From: Rhodoblastus sp. 17X3
GTDB lineage: Bacteria; Pseudomonadota; Alphaproteobacteria; Rhizobiales; Beijerinckiaceae
Assembly (NCBI RefSeq): GCF_030056575.1
Contig: NZ_JASHHX010000006.1
Coordinates: 1 to 64,000, forward strand
Direction of reading: 5' to 3'
Length of the DNA: 64,000 nt
Shown: one piece after another, positions 45,759 to 55,730 of the stretch
Layout: each line of letters opens with the position of its first letter
How positions within the stretch are numbered: the first letter of the stretch is position 1
Notes under the pieces: model-generated
Seen by the model: only the letters and a program-made list of their open reading frames with translations
Database searches by the model: none
Told to the model about the DNA's origin: nothing
Made by a program: the position numbers and the translations under genes

Positions 45759-46115
45759 CTAAATGTCTTCGAGTCCCAGTTCCCGCCGTTTCCTGCGGCT
45801 CAGGCCGCCGATGACCAGACGATAGGACGCCTGGATCAGTTCGCGCAATTCGTCGCCGTCAACCTCGTCCGCCGCCTCGATCCATTTCAGCCCGCGCGAG
45901 GCGAGATAGGGCGCGGGACGAAAACCGTCCTGCTCCGGCAGGATCATGAAGGCGATGTCGCTGACCTTGAAGGAATAAGCCGGAGCGTCGTCGGTCCCGC
46001 CGCCGATGCAGAACACCCTGCCGCCGACTTTCCAGACATGCGAGCCGCCCCATTGCATGACATAGGTCGTCGCGGGCAGGCTGGCGCAGAAGGCGTTATA
46101 TTCTTCGTAGGTCAT
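45759..46115 (-). CDS. MmcQ/YjbR family protein
   Basis: A 118-aa protein of the MmcQ/YjbR (PF04237) family, a small double-wing fold with DNA-binding-like topology and no established function. It opens MTYEEYNAFCASLPATTYVM and has HVWKVGGRVFCIG and SFKVSDIAFMILPEQDG, then RGLKWIEAADEVDGDELREL. AAGGAAA before the ATG at 46115 fixes the start, although the frame stays open far upstream through the repeat and hairpin. It is divergent from kpsF. Confidence 0.85.
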   Translation of the reverse strand: MTYEEYNAFCASLPATTYVMQWGGSHVWKVGGRVFCIGGGTDDAPAYSFKVSDIAFMILPEQDGFRPAPYLASRGLKWIEAADEVDGDELRELIQASYRLVIGGLSRRKRRELGLEDI

Positions 46116-46150
46116 TTTCCTTTTTGTCGACCACGAATTGGCGCAGCCGA

Positions 46151-46186
46151 CAACCCCTCGCATGAGCTCGGCGTCACTTCGTTCCT
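46151..46186 (-). repeat. Dispersed 36-37 bp intergenic repeat, copy C
   Basis: On the minus strand it reads AGGAACGAAGTGACGCCGAG onward to CATGCGAGGGGTTG, matching copy A with one gap and a few substitutions. It lies in the divergent MmcQ/kpsF gap and is 2 bases from a 16-bp perfect hairpin. Confidence 0.75.
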
Positions 46187-46188
46187 GA

Positions 46189-46223
46189 CGCCCTCGCTCG
46201 GACCGGCGGTCCGAGCGAGGGCG
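46189..46223. repeat. 16-bp perfect inverted repeat beside repeat copy C
   Basis: Arms 46189-46204 and 46208-46223 with a 3-nt loop. It is very stable but lacks a T-run. It sits in a divergent promoter region, where a terminator is not expected. Confidence 0.8.
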
Positions 46224-46292
46224 TATATTCTCCCGACATTGCCGTCTTGGCGGCGATGTTATAGGGATTTCGCCCGCACAATAGGGGATGAC

Positions 46293-47261
46293 ATGAATCG
46301 CGTCGCGCTCGAAGCCGCCCGGAGAAGCGTCGAAATCGAAGAGGCCGGCGTCGCGAAATTGCGTGCGGCGCTCGACGGCGAATTGGGCGAGGCGCTGGAA
46401 AAAGCGATCGCAACGATCAAGGCGGCGCGTGGAAAAGTCATCGTCAGCGGCATGGGCAAGAGCGGCCATATCGGACGCAAGGTCGCCGCGACTCTGGCCT
46501 CCACCGGCACGCCCGCCTTTTTCCTGCATCCCGCCGAGGCGAGCCATGGCGATCTCGGCATGGTGACGGCGGATGATGTCGTGCTGGCCTTTTCCTGGTC
46601 GGGCGAGACGGCGGAGCTCGCCGATCTGATCGAATATTCCAAGCGATTCGCCATCCCCCTGATCGCCGCCGCCTCCCGACGCGACAGCGCGCTCGGCCGC
46701 GCCGCCGATATCCTGCTGGAGCTCCCGCTGGTCGAGGAAGCCTGCCCCAATGGCCTGGCGCCGACGACCTCCACCACCATCCAGCTCGTGCTCGGCGATG
46801 CGCTCGCAGTGGCGCTAATCGAGGATCGCGGCTTTTCGGCGCAGGATTTCCGCCAGTTTCATCCCGGCGGCAAGCTCGGCTCGCGCCTTCACAAGGTGGA
46901 CGACCTGATGCACGCAGGCGCGGACATGCCGCTGCTGCCGGAACAGGCCTCCATGAGCGACGTCATCCTCACCATGACCGGCAAGAGGTTCGGCTGCGTC
47001 GGGCTGGTGGACGGCGAGGGGCGCCTCGCGGGCATTATCACCGATGGCGACCTGCGCCGTCACTGGACCGACCGGATGCAGGACCAGCCGCCGGCCAGGA
47101 TCATGACCCGCGCGCCGCTCACCGCGCCGCTCGGCTCGCTCGCCTCCTCGGCGCTGGAAGTGATGAACCGCAGGAAGATCACGGTGCTGTTCATCCTCGA
47201 TGAAGGCAAGCCTGCCGGCATCCTGCACATTCACGATCTTCTGCGCGCCGGCGTCGCGTAA
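46293..47261 (+). CDS. kpsF: D-arabinose-5-phosphate isomerase
   Basis: Converts ribulose-5-phosphate to arabinose-5-phosphate, the first committed step to Kdo for lipopolysaccharide (also called KdsD). The 322 aa comprise an N-terminal SIS sugar-isomerase domain (VIVSGMGKSGHIGRKVAATL, then FLHPAEASHGDLGMV and FSWSGETAEL) and two C-terminal CBS domains (about 200-320). The CPNGLAPTTSTTIQLVLGDA motif holds conserved residues. GGGGA precedes the ATG at 46293. It fits with kdsB at 59.7 kb in the same pathway. Confidence 0.95.
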   Translation: MNRVALEAARRSVEIEEAGVAKLRAALDGELGEALEKAIATIKAARGKVIVSGMGKSGHIGRKVAATLASTGTPAFFLHPAEASHGDLGMVTADDVVLAFSWSGETAELADLIEYSKRFAIPLIAAASRRDSALGRAADILLELPLVEEACPNGLAPTTSTTIQLVLGDALAVALIEDRGFSAQDFRQFHPGGKLGSRLHKVDDLMHAGADMPLLPEQASMSDVILTMTGKRFGCVGLVDGEGRLAGIITDGDLRRHWTDRMQDQPPARIMTRAPLTAPLGSLASSALEVMNRRKITVLFILDEGKPAGILHIHDLLRAGVA

Positions 47262-47270
47262 TCGGAACTT

Positions 47271-47867
47271 TTACGTCGCGTCGAGATGGGTGCGGATGGC
47301 CCGCGCGACGTCATCGGCGTGTTGGATCGCAAGATCATGGTCGCCGCCTTCGACGACATGCAATCTGGCGTGAGGCAGCAGCTTGCGCAGCTTTTGGCCT
47401 ATGGCGAGCGGACTGATCGGATCTCTGTCGCCCCAGATCAAGAGCGTCGGGATTTCGATCAGCGGAAGTTCCGACGACAGGTCCTCGCTGACCTCGGCGA
47501 TCCACTTGGCGGCGGCTGGGAATGCCTCGAAATATTCCGGTCGCCAATCCGACGCGCCGAGATTGTTGAGGCTTACGCCGGCAGATGTCGCTACAAGAAC
47601 GAGGCGGCGGATTCTCTCCGGCGCCTGCAAAGCGCAATGAACGGCGACAAGCCCGCCCATGGATTGTGCGACGAGATTTGAGGGTTGATCGAGTTCAGCC
47701 AAAGCCATTGCGACGAGGTCGTCGAAGCCGCGCACCTTTGGCGAGGGCGGCTCGTTCCCGAGACCCGGCCATGCCAGATGGACTTTGCTTCCGCCTGGAA
47801 GCCGTTCCGAGACAGGGCGCCAGAAAGCGGCGCTTCCTCCTGCGCCGGGAAGAAAAATCGTTTTCAT
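47271..47867 (-). CDS. Alpha/beta hydrolase
   Basis: A 198-aa compact alpha/beta hydrolase. The oxyanion region is FLPGAGGSAAFWRPV. The nucleophile elbow is AQSMGGLVA, with serine near residue 74. The acid is the aspartate in IWGDRDPISP and the base the histidine in EGGDHDLAI. No signal peptide is seen and the substrate is unknown. The ATG at 47867 is preferred to a TTG at 47888. It is convergent with kpsF and divergent from the GNAT gene. Confidence 0.88.
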   Translation of the reverse strand: MKTIFLPGAGGSAAFWRPVSERLPGGSKVHLAWPGLGNEPPSPKVRGFDDLVAMALAELDQPSNLVAQSMGGLVAVHCALQAPERIRRLVLVATSAGVSLNNLGASDWRPEYFEAFPAAAKWIAEVSEDLSSELPLIEIPTLLIWGDRDPISPLAIGQKLRKLLPHARLHVVEGGDHDLAIQHADDVARAIRTHLDAT

Positions 47868-47944
47868 AGCGCAGCTATGGCAGAACAAAAAAATCCGACA
47901 GCAAACGGATGTGCGTGACTGACGTGGAACGCAAGGAAAAAAGT

Positions 47945-48420
47945 GTGACGCGGAATTTTCTGGTCAGGAAGGCCGATTTGGCCGACGTGCGTGACATCGC
48001 TAGCATGGTCGGAGCGCTGCTTTCCGAAATCGTCGAGCGCTCGGCTCCGCCCGCCTTCGATTTTGATCTTGAGCAAACCGAGGCGTTATTGGCCGATTTT
48101 CTGCGTGAAGACAGTTTCACCGTTTTTGTTGCCGAAACAAGAAACGGGGATTTGGCGGGATTCATCTCTCTGAACGAATCCCGCGCTCTTTATGCAAATG
48201 GCCGTTTCGGGACCATTGCGGAATTCTATGTTCGTCCGCTCTATCGCTCGCATTCCTTAGGCCGAATTTTATTGGCGCAGGCTAAAACCCATGGCCGGGA
48301 ACACGGTTGGAGCCGTCTGGAGGTAACCACGCCGCCGCTCCCTACGTTCGATCAAACACTGGCGTTTTACGAACGGGAAGATTTCGTCATTTCAGGCGGA
48401 CGTAAGCTCAAGACCCAGCT

Positions 48421-48424
<4 letters not shown>
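47945..48424 (+). CDS. GNAT family N-acetyltransferase
   Basis: A 159-aa acetyltransferase. The acetyl-CoA-binding motif is AEFYVRPLYRSHSLGRILLA, with the RxxxxG loop. LRKADLADVRDIASMVG-like N-terminal strands and a C-terminal FYEREDFVISGG complete the fold. The substrate is unknown. The GTG at 47945 is chosen because AAGGA lies seven bases upstream; an ATG at 47909 would add 12 residues but has no ribosome site. Base composition looks clearly more A+T-rich than in the flanking genes, which hints at recent acquisition. Its stop overlaps the convergent yejF stop by 4 bases. Confidence 0.85.
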
Positions 48425-50069
<1,645 letters not shown>

Positions 50070-50070
<1 letters not shown>

Positions 50071-51167
50071 CAAAAGCCCTTTCTCGGATCGAAGGCGTCG
50101 CGCAGGGCTTCGCCGGTGAAGACCAGCAGCGACAGCGTGACGGCGATCACCGCGAAGCCCGACAGGCCAAGCCAGGGCGCTTGCAGATTGCTCTTGCCCT
50201 GCAACAGCAGCTCGCCCAGCGAAGGCGAGCCGGGCGGCAGGCCGAAGCCAAGAAAGTCCAGCGAGGTCAGCGTGGTGATCGAGGAATTGAGGATGAAGGG
50301 CAGGAAGGTCAGCGTCGCCACCATGGCGTTGGGCAGCACATGCTTGACCATGATCTTGCGATTGGACAGGCCGAGCGCCCGCGCCGCGCGCACATAATCG
50401 AAATTCCGCGCTCGCAAGAATTCCGCGCGCACGACATGGACCAGATTGACCCAGGAAAAGGCGAGCAGGATGAACAGCAGCACGAAGAAGCTCGGCGTCA
50501 CGATGGCCGACAATATGATGAGCAGATAGAGGCTCGGCAGCGACGACCAGATTTCGATGAATCGCTGGAAGATCAGGTCGGTCCAGCCGCCGAAATAGCC
50601 CTGGATCGCCCCGGCGGCGACGCCGACGAAAGAGGAAATGCCGGCGAGCAGCAGGCCGAACAGCACGGAAATTCGGAAGCCGTAGATCAGCCGCGCCACG
50701 ACGTCGCGGCCCTGGTCGTCGGTGCCGAGCCAGTTCCACTCGATCTGGCTGCAATTCTGCGCAGGCTCGCCGCTGAAAGTCTTGCCGTGAGAACACTGCT
50801 CATTGGTCAGCGACCAGGTTGGCGGCGACGGCGCGGGCGTGGGCAAAGCGAGGTTATGTGTGTTGTAGGAATAGCGGATCGGCGGCCACAGCATCCAGCC
50901 ATGGGCCTCGATTTCCTTGAAGATAACCGGGTCGCGGTAATCGGTCTCGGCGAGGAAGCCGCCGAATTTGTCTTCCGGATAATCGAACAGCGCCGGGAAC
51001 AGCAGTTCGCCGTTGTAGGAGACGAGGATCGGCTTGTCATTGGCGATGAATTCGGCGCCGAGCGAGGCGACGAAAGCGATGATGAAGATCCAGAATGCGA
51101 AGAAGCCGCGCCTGTTGCGCTTGAAGACTTCGAGGCGGCGGCGGCTGAGCGGCGTGAGCGAAAACAT
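50070..51167 (-). CDS. yejE: Peptide ABC transporter permease YejE
   Basis: Inner-membrane permease of the YejABEF importer. It has 365 aa. One TM helix at about 22-40 (GFFAFWIFIIAFVASLGAEF) is followed by a large periplasmic loop (about 40-160, with WPPIRYSYNTHNLALPTP). Five further helices include the coupling motif EFLRARNFDYVRAARALGLS (EAA loop). It starts at 51167 (MFSLTPLSRRRLEVF), where the ATG overlaps the yejB stop by one base. It pairs with YejB. Confidence 0.94.
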
Positions 51168-52267
51168 CACGTCTCCCGCGTCTCGAAATCGATGCGCGGA
51201 TCGATCCATGCATAGGTCAGGTCGGAGAGCAGATTGATGGCGAGACCCAGCAAGGCGAAAATGTAGAGATTGGCGAACACCACCGGATAGTCGCGGTTGA
51301 GGGTGGACTCGAAAGACAGCAGACCCAAGCCGTCGAGCGAGAAGATCGTCTCTATCAGAAGCGAGCCGGTGAAAAAGGCCGAGATGAAGGCGCCGGGAAA
51401 GCCGGAAATCACGATCAGCATGGCGTTGCGGAAAACATGGCCATAGAGCACGCGCCGCTCGGTCAGGCCCTTCATCCGCGCCGTGACGACATATTGTTTG
51501 CGGATTTCGTCGATGAAGGCGTTCTTGGTCAGAAAGGTCGTGGTGGCGAAGGCGCCGAGCGTCAGGGCCGAGACCGGCAGCACGATGTGCCAGAGATAAT
51601 CCTTGATCTTCCCGAACAGGCTGAGGTCTGCGAAGCCGTCCGAGGTCAGGCCGCGCAGCGGGAAGAACTGCCAGAACGAGCCGCCCGCAAACAGCACGAT
51701 CAGCAGGATGGCGAACAGAAAGCTCGGGATGGCGTAGCCAATGATGATGACGGCGGACGTCCAGGTGTCGAAGGGCTCGCCCTCGCGCTGCGCCTTGGCG
51801 ATGCCGAGCGGAATCGAGATGATGTAGGAGAGGAAGGTCATCCAAAGGCCGAGCGACATGGAGACCGGCAGCTTTTCGTTGATCAGTTGCAACACCGGCG
51901 CGTCGCGGAAATAGGAGCGGCCGAAGTCGAACACCGCATAATTGCGGATCATCAGCCAGAAGCGTTCGAGCGGCGGCTTGTCGAAGCCGAACTGCTTTTC
52001 CAGCTCGGCGATGAATTTGGGATCTAGGCCCTGCGCGCCGCGATATTTGCCGGAGAATTCCGACGCCGCGCCGCCCCGCCCGGCGGCGATGGCGCTGTTG
52101 CCGCCGCCGAAGCGCGAGGTGGCGCCGGAATCCTGGCCCTGCATCTGCGCCAGCACGCGCTCCACCGGCCCGCCGGGAGCGAATTGCACGATGAGAAAGG
52201 ACAGAGCGAGAATCCCGAACAGGGTCGGGATCATCAGCAAGATGCGGCGAGCGATGTAAAAGGCCAT
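51167..52267 (-). CDS. yejB: Peptide ABC transporter permease YejB
   Basis: Second permease of the YejABEF importer, 366 aa (E. coli 364). The N-terminal TM (AFYIARRILLMIPTLFGILA) precedes a periplasmic segment with the signature FIVQFAPGGPVERVLAQMQG-like region. Five helices follow, with the EAA-type loop IRKQYVVTARMKGLTERRVL. It lies after yejA, separated by four 14-bp tandem repeats. TGATG couplings to yejE and of yejE to yejF suggest one message. Confidence 0.94.
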   Translation of the reverse strand: MAFYIARRILLMIPTLFGILALSFLIVQFAPGGPVERVLAQMQGQDSGATSRFGGGNSAIAAGRGGAASEFSGKYRGAQGLDPKFIAELEKQFGFDKPPLERFWLMIRNYAVFDFGRSYFRDAPVLQLINEKLPVSMSLGLWMTFLSYIISIPLGIAKAQREGEPFDTWTSAVIIIGYAIPSFLFAILLIVLFAGGSFWQFFPLRGLTSDGFADLSLFGKIKDYLWHIVLPVSALTLGAFATTTFLTKNAFIDEIRKQYVVTARMKGLTERRVLYGHVFRNAMLIVISGFPGAFISAFFTGSLLIETIFSLDGLGLLSFESTLNRDYPVVFANLYIFALLGLAINLLSDLTYAWIDPRIDFETRET

Positions 52268-52280
52268 CAGGACCTGGCCA

Positions 52281-52336
52281 TCATGACTTAGGTTTCATGA
52301 TTTGGGTTTCATGATTTGGATTTCATGACTTGGCCT
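52281..52336. repeat. Four 14-bp tandem repeats spanning the yejA stop codon
   Basis: Units TCATGACTTAGGTT (52281-52294), TCATGATTTGGGTT (52295-52308), TCATGATTTGGATT (52309-52322) and TCATGACTTGGCCT (52323-52336). The last unit contains the yejA stop and final codons, so the array appears to have grown from the 3' end of the gene. On the minus strand each unit carries TGA. Confidence 0.9.
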
Positions 52337-54197
52337 TCACCGCCGCGGCTTTTTCGGCGTCCCACCACCATAGGGATGAAATGCCGAGGTCGAGCTTGGG
52401 AACCGCCTCGGGCCGGCCGAACACATCCCAGGCGGCGATGCGCCGGTTGGGCGAGAACCAGTTCGGAATCCAGTAATGACCCGCGCGCAGCACGCGGTCG
52501 AGCACGCGGCAGACCACCACCAGTTCGGCGCGCGACTGCGCCTTGAGCGCCTTGTCGATCAGGATGTCCACGGCGGAATCGTCGATGCCCGCCAGATTCA
52601 GGCCGCCCGGCGTCTTGCCGGACTGCGAGCCGAAATAGGCGAGCAATTCGTCGCCCGGCACGCCGCCGATCATCTTGCGGTCGATGACCACGTCGAAATC
52701 GAAATTGTCGATGCGCTGCTTGTACTGGGCGGAATCCACCGCGCGCAGGCGCGGATCGATGCCGAGAAGCTTCATGTTCTTGAACATGGGTTGGACGACC
52801 TTGTCGAAGGCGTTGGAAAATTCCAGCACTTCGAAGGCGAGCGGCGTCCCGTCGGGCAGCAGCAATTGCGAGCCCTCGCGCCGGCAGCCTGCTTCCTTAA
52901 GCAGATTGTTGGCGCGTTGCAGCAGGGCGCGGTCCTGGCCCGAACCGTCGGAGACGGGCGGAATGAAGGGCGGGCCGAACACGTCGGCCGGCACTTTTGC
53001 GCGCAAGGGCTCCAGAATGGCGAGTTCTTCCGGCGAGGGCAGGCCCACCGCCATCATGTCGGTATTTTCGAAATAGCTCACGGTGCGCTTGTAGGCGCCA
53101 TAGAACAGGTTGCGGTTGTCCCATTCGAAATCGAGGCAGCATCCGAGCGCCTCGCGCACCCGCGAATCCTTGAAGACCGGCCGCCGCAGATTGAAGAAAA
53201 AGCCCTGGAAGCCGGGGCTGCGCCGGTCCGGGATCTCCATCTTGACGACGCGGCCGTCGCGCATGGCGGGGAAGTCATAGCCCGTCGCCCATTCCGAGGC
53301 GGTCGCGGATTCATGCAGGTTCACGGTCCCCGATTTGAAAGCCTCGAAGCCGACCGCGCGCTCGCCGAAATAATCATAGCGGATGCGGTCGAAATTGTTC
53401 TGGCCGACATTGACGGCCAAGTCCTTGGCCCAATAATCCGGCACGCGGTCATAGGCGATATAGCGGCCCTGTTCGAAGGCCCCGATCTTGTAGGCGCCGG
53501 AGCCGAGCGGCGGCTCCATGCCGGACCGTTCGAAATTATGCGCCTTGTAATAGGCCGCGGAGAGGATCGGCTGGCCGGCGATGTTCAGGATCGAATCGCG
53601 CCCAAAACCCTCGCGCAGACTCACGAGCACGACGTCGTCGGCCTCGGCGACGGCGTTTTCCAGATCGCGCAGCAATTGCCGGATCAGCGGATGGCCTTTT
53701 TCCCGCAGGATCAGCAGCGAAAAAGCGACATCCTTGGCCGTCAGCGGCGACTGGTCATGGAAGCGCGCCTCGGGCCGGAGGTGGAAGCGATATTGGCGCC
53801 TGTCGGGCGAAATCTCGACCGCGCGGGCGACGAGGCCGTAAAGCGCGTTGTCCTCGTCGAGGCTGCCAGCCATCAGGCTGTCGTTGACGAGCGAGAGGCC
53901 GGTGGCGGGATTGCCCTGAAGGATCAGGCCGTTGAGGGAGTCATAGGAGGTCGCTACCGCCTCCATGCTCAGCTGCCCGCCTCGGGGCGCGCCCGCCTTT
54001 GCGTAGGGGAACTGCGTGAAGTTTTCCGGCAGGTTCAGCTCGCCGAAGGAGGACAGTCCATAGGTCTTGCGCCAGCCCTTGTTTTCCGCCGACGGAAGGT
54101 CCTGGCCCGCGCGCACGGGAAGGCCGAACAGGGGCAGGGCGGCGGCGGACAGCAGCGCGGCGCGCCTCGTGAGCGTAAGTTGGGCGAGTGGATGCAA
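52323..54197 (-). CDS. yejA: Peptide-binding periplasmic protein YejA
   Basis: Extracytoplasmic solute-binding protein (SBP_bac_5) of the YejABEF importer, 624 aa. The N-terminal signal LTRRAALLSAAALPLFGLPV has an RR pair, suggesting Tat export, though a Sec signal is possible. The mature protein begins near residue 32. Family motifs include YGLSSFGELNLPENFTQFPY, GSGAYKIGAFEQGRYIAYDR and FNLRRPVFKDSRVREALG. The last residues are read from within a tandem repeat. It is first in a yejA-yejB-yejE-yejF operon. Confidence 0.93.
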   Translation of the reverse strand: MHPLAQLTLTRRAALLSAAALPLFGLPVRAGQDLPSAENKGWRKTYGLSSFGELNLPENFTQFPYAKAGAPRGGQLSMEAVATSYDSLNGLILQGNPATGLSLVNDSLMAGSLDEDNALYGLVARAVEISPDRRQYRFHLRPEARFHDQSPLTAKDVAFSLLILREKGHPLIRQLLRDLENAVAEADDVVLVSLREGFGRDSILNIAGQPILSAAYYKAHNFERSGMEPPLGSGAYKIGAFEQGRYIAYDRVPDYWAKDLAVNVGQNNFDRIRYDYFGERAVGFEAFKSGTVNLHESATASEWATGYDFPAMRDGRVVKMEIPDRRSPGFQGFFFNLRRPVFKDSRVREALGCCLDFEWDNRNLFYGAYKRTVSYFENTDMMAVGLPSPEELAILEPLRAKVPADVFGPPFIPPVSDGSGQDRALLQRANNLLKEAGCRREGSQLLLPDGTPLAFEVLEFSNAFDKVVQPMFKNMKLLGIDPRLRAVDSAQYKQRIDNFDFDVVIDRKMIGGVPGDELLAYFGSQSGKTPGGLNLAGIDDSAVDILIDKALKAQSRAELVVVCRVLDRVLRAGHYWIPNWFSPNRRIAAWDVFGRPEAVPKLDLGISSLWWWDAEKAAAVKAKS

Positions 54198-54301
54198 GGA
54201 AGCCTCGACAAGAGGGCGGAGATTCGCCGGCCATTATGTCGTTTTTGCGCCGGGACGCCAGCGGCAAGCGGCCCGGGGACGCGCGCGGGCGGCGAGAGGG
54301 G

Positions 54302-55198
54302 TCAGGGGAGGCGGTCCCCGGAGTGGAACGCCTCTCGCGACAAGGACAGCCAGGCCTGGGCGGCGTCCGAAAGATAGGCGCCGCCGCGCCAGACCAGAGC
54401 CAGCCGCCAGTCCATTTCCGGTTCGTCGAGGAGGATGCCGACCGGGCCGCCGGGCGGGCGGCGCTGGTCCAGCAGGCGCGGCAGGAAGGCGACGCCGAGG
54501 CCCGCGCCCGCCAGCTCGACGATGAAGTCGATCTGGCTGGAAAGGGCTGCGATCTTCGGTTCGAAGCCGGCCCTGCGGCAGCTGGCGACGATGACCCTGT
54601 TCAGCGCGAAGCCGCGTTCGAACAGCAGCAGCGGACTGTCGTGAAGGTCCTTGATGGTCAGGCTGGCGCGCGCCGCCAGCGGATGGCCGGCCGGCAACAG
54701 CGCCATCAGCGGCTCGCGCCGCAACTCGAGCCATTCGAGATCTTCCTCGATCGGCATCAGGGAGGCGGCGAAATCGATCTCCCCGCGCCGCAGGATTTCT
54801 TCGAGCCGGTCGCTGCCATGTTCCGCCAGCCTGATCTCGACGCCGGGGTAAAGCTGCCGGAACTTCGCGAACAGTGGCGCGAACAGCACGCCGCTGCCCA
54901 ACGGCGGCAGGCCGAGCCGCAGGACTCCGCGCTTGAGCCCCCGCAGCGCGTCGAGCTCCGCCCCAAGGTCGTCGCGCTCGGCCAGCAGCCTTTGCGCGCG
55001 ACGATAGACGACTTCTCCGACAGCGGTCAGGGTCGGGCCCTGGGCGAGGCGGTCGAGCAGGGTCGAGCCGACCTCATCCTCCAGTTGCCGGATGGATTTG
55101 CTGACGGCGGATTGCGTGCTGCCGAGGGCGTTGGCGGCGGCGGTAAAGCCGTGGCGGCGGACAACCTCGACGAAAATGCGGAGATTCTTGAATTCCAT
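54302..55198 (-). CDS. LysR-type transcriptional regulator
   Basis: A 298-aa LysR family protein. The N-terminal winged helix-turn-helix (about 1-60) shows LRIFVEVVRRHGFTAAANAL and STQSAVSKSIRQLEDEVGS. The effector domain follows (about 90-295) with RLGLPPLGSGVLFAPLFAKF at its start. It is divergent from the cidA/lrgB pair, which suggests it controls them. In Gram-positives a LysR regulator (CidR) activates cidABC in response to acetate, but the effector here is unknown. The gap holds two overlapping palindromes. Confidence 0.92.
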   Translation of the reverse strand: MEFKNLRIFVEVVRRHGFTAAANALGSTQSAVSKSIRQLEDEVGSTLLDRLAQGPTLTAVGEVVYRRAQRLLAERDDLGAELDALRGLKRGVLRLGLPPLGSGVLFAPLFAKFRQLYPGVEIRLAEHGSDRLEEILRRGEIDFAASLMPIEEDLEWLELRREPLMALLPAGHPLAARASLTIKDLHDSPLLLFERGFALNRVIVASCRRAGFEPKIAALSSQIDFIVELAGAGLGVAFLPRLLDQRRPPGGPVGILLDEPEMDWRLALVWRGGAYLSDAAQAWLSLSREAFHSGDRLP

Positions 55199-55202
55199 CT
55201 AC

Positions 55203-55228
55203 ATTCCAATATGGAATGATATTCATTC
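55203..55228. promoter_or_regulatory. LysR-type operator: two overlapping 6-3-6 palindromes
   Basis: ATTCCA-ATA-TGGAAT (55203-55217) overlaps GAATGA-TAT-TCATTC (55214-55228). Both have the T-N11-A layout used by LysR proteins and share GAAT halves. They lie next to the lysR start and about 33 bases upstream of the cidA -10 element, as expected for an autoregulated divergent activator. Confidence 0.7.
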
Positions 55229-55238
55229 AATCAATTCA

Positions 55239-55266
55239 TTTTCAGAATGCTGCAATGCGGTATAGA
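55239..55266 (+). promoter_or_regulatory. Candidate cidA promoter with weak -35
   Basis: TTTTCA (55239-55244), a 16-bp spacer and TATAGA (55261-55266). The poor -35 match fits an activator-dependent promoter. It lies about 50 bases before the cidA start codon. Confidence 0.5.
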
Positions 55267-55316
55267 CTAATGTCTTAGCCGGGCTTGCAGGCAGGCGCCG
55301 CGCAAGGGACAAAGCC

Positions 55317-55730
55317 ATGACCGCACGCCGCATCCGCGTCACCTTTCGTCATTTCATCCATCACAGCCGGCTGGCGCAGATCGGGATGATTGTCGCGCTG
55401 TGGTTCATTGGCGGGCAAATCGCGAAGGCGTTTCAGCTGCCTGTTCCGGGCGGCGTCATCGGCATGAGTCTGGCCCTCATTCTGCTGATGACAGGTGGCG
55501 TCAGCCTCTTCAGCATGAAGCGCGGCGCGGACTGGTTCCTGGCCGAAATGCTGCTGTTCTTCGTTCCCGCTGTGCTCGGCGTGCTGGACCATCGCGAATT
55601 TCTTGGCCTGCTGGGCCTCAAGATTCTGGCGGTCATCCTGCTCAGCACCATTGCGGTGATGGCGGCCACTGCCCTGACCGTCGATCTGATCTTCCGTTGG
55701 AGCGAGAAACATGAGCGACTGGCCACTTAG
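55317..55730 (+). CDS. cidA: CidA/LrgA family holin-like protein
   Basis: A 137-aa membrane protein with four hydrophobic segments, of the CidA/LrgA family (PF03788), which influences murein hydrolase activity and pyruvate/acetate-linked cell lysis. It shows LPVPGGVIGMSLALILLMTG and FFVPAVLGVLDHREFLGLLG. The N-terminal Arg/His-rich tail (MTARRIRVTFRHFIHHSR) is cytoplasmic. Start ATG at 55317. Its 3' end overlaps lrgB by 20 bases, so the two are translationally coupled. Confidence 0.9.
   Translation: MTARRIRVTFRHFIHHSRLAQIGMIVALWFIGGQIAKAFQLPVPGGVIGMSLALILLMTGGVSLFSMKRGADWFLAEMLLFFVPAVLGVLDHREFLGLLGLKILAVILLSTIAVMAATALTVDLIFRWSEKHERLAT

Noticed and set aside
52281-52336. Attachment or IS target-site duplication
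   Set aside because: Contiguous tandem units without any mobile gene or inverted ends point to slippage instead.
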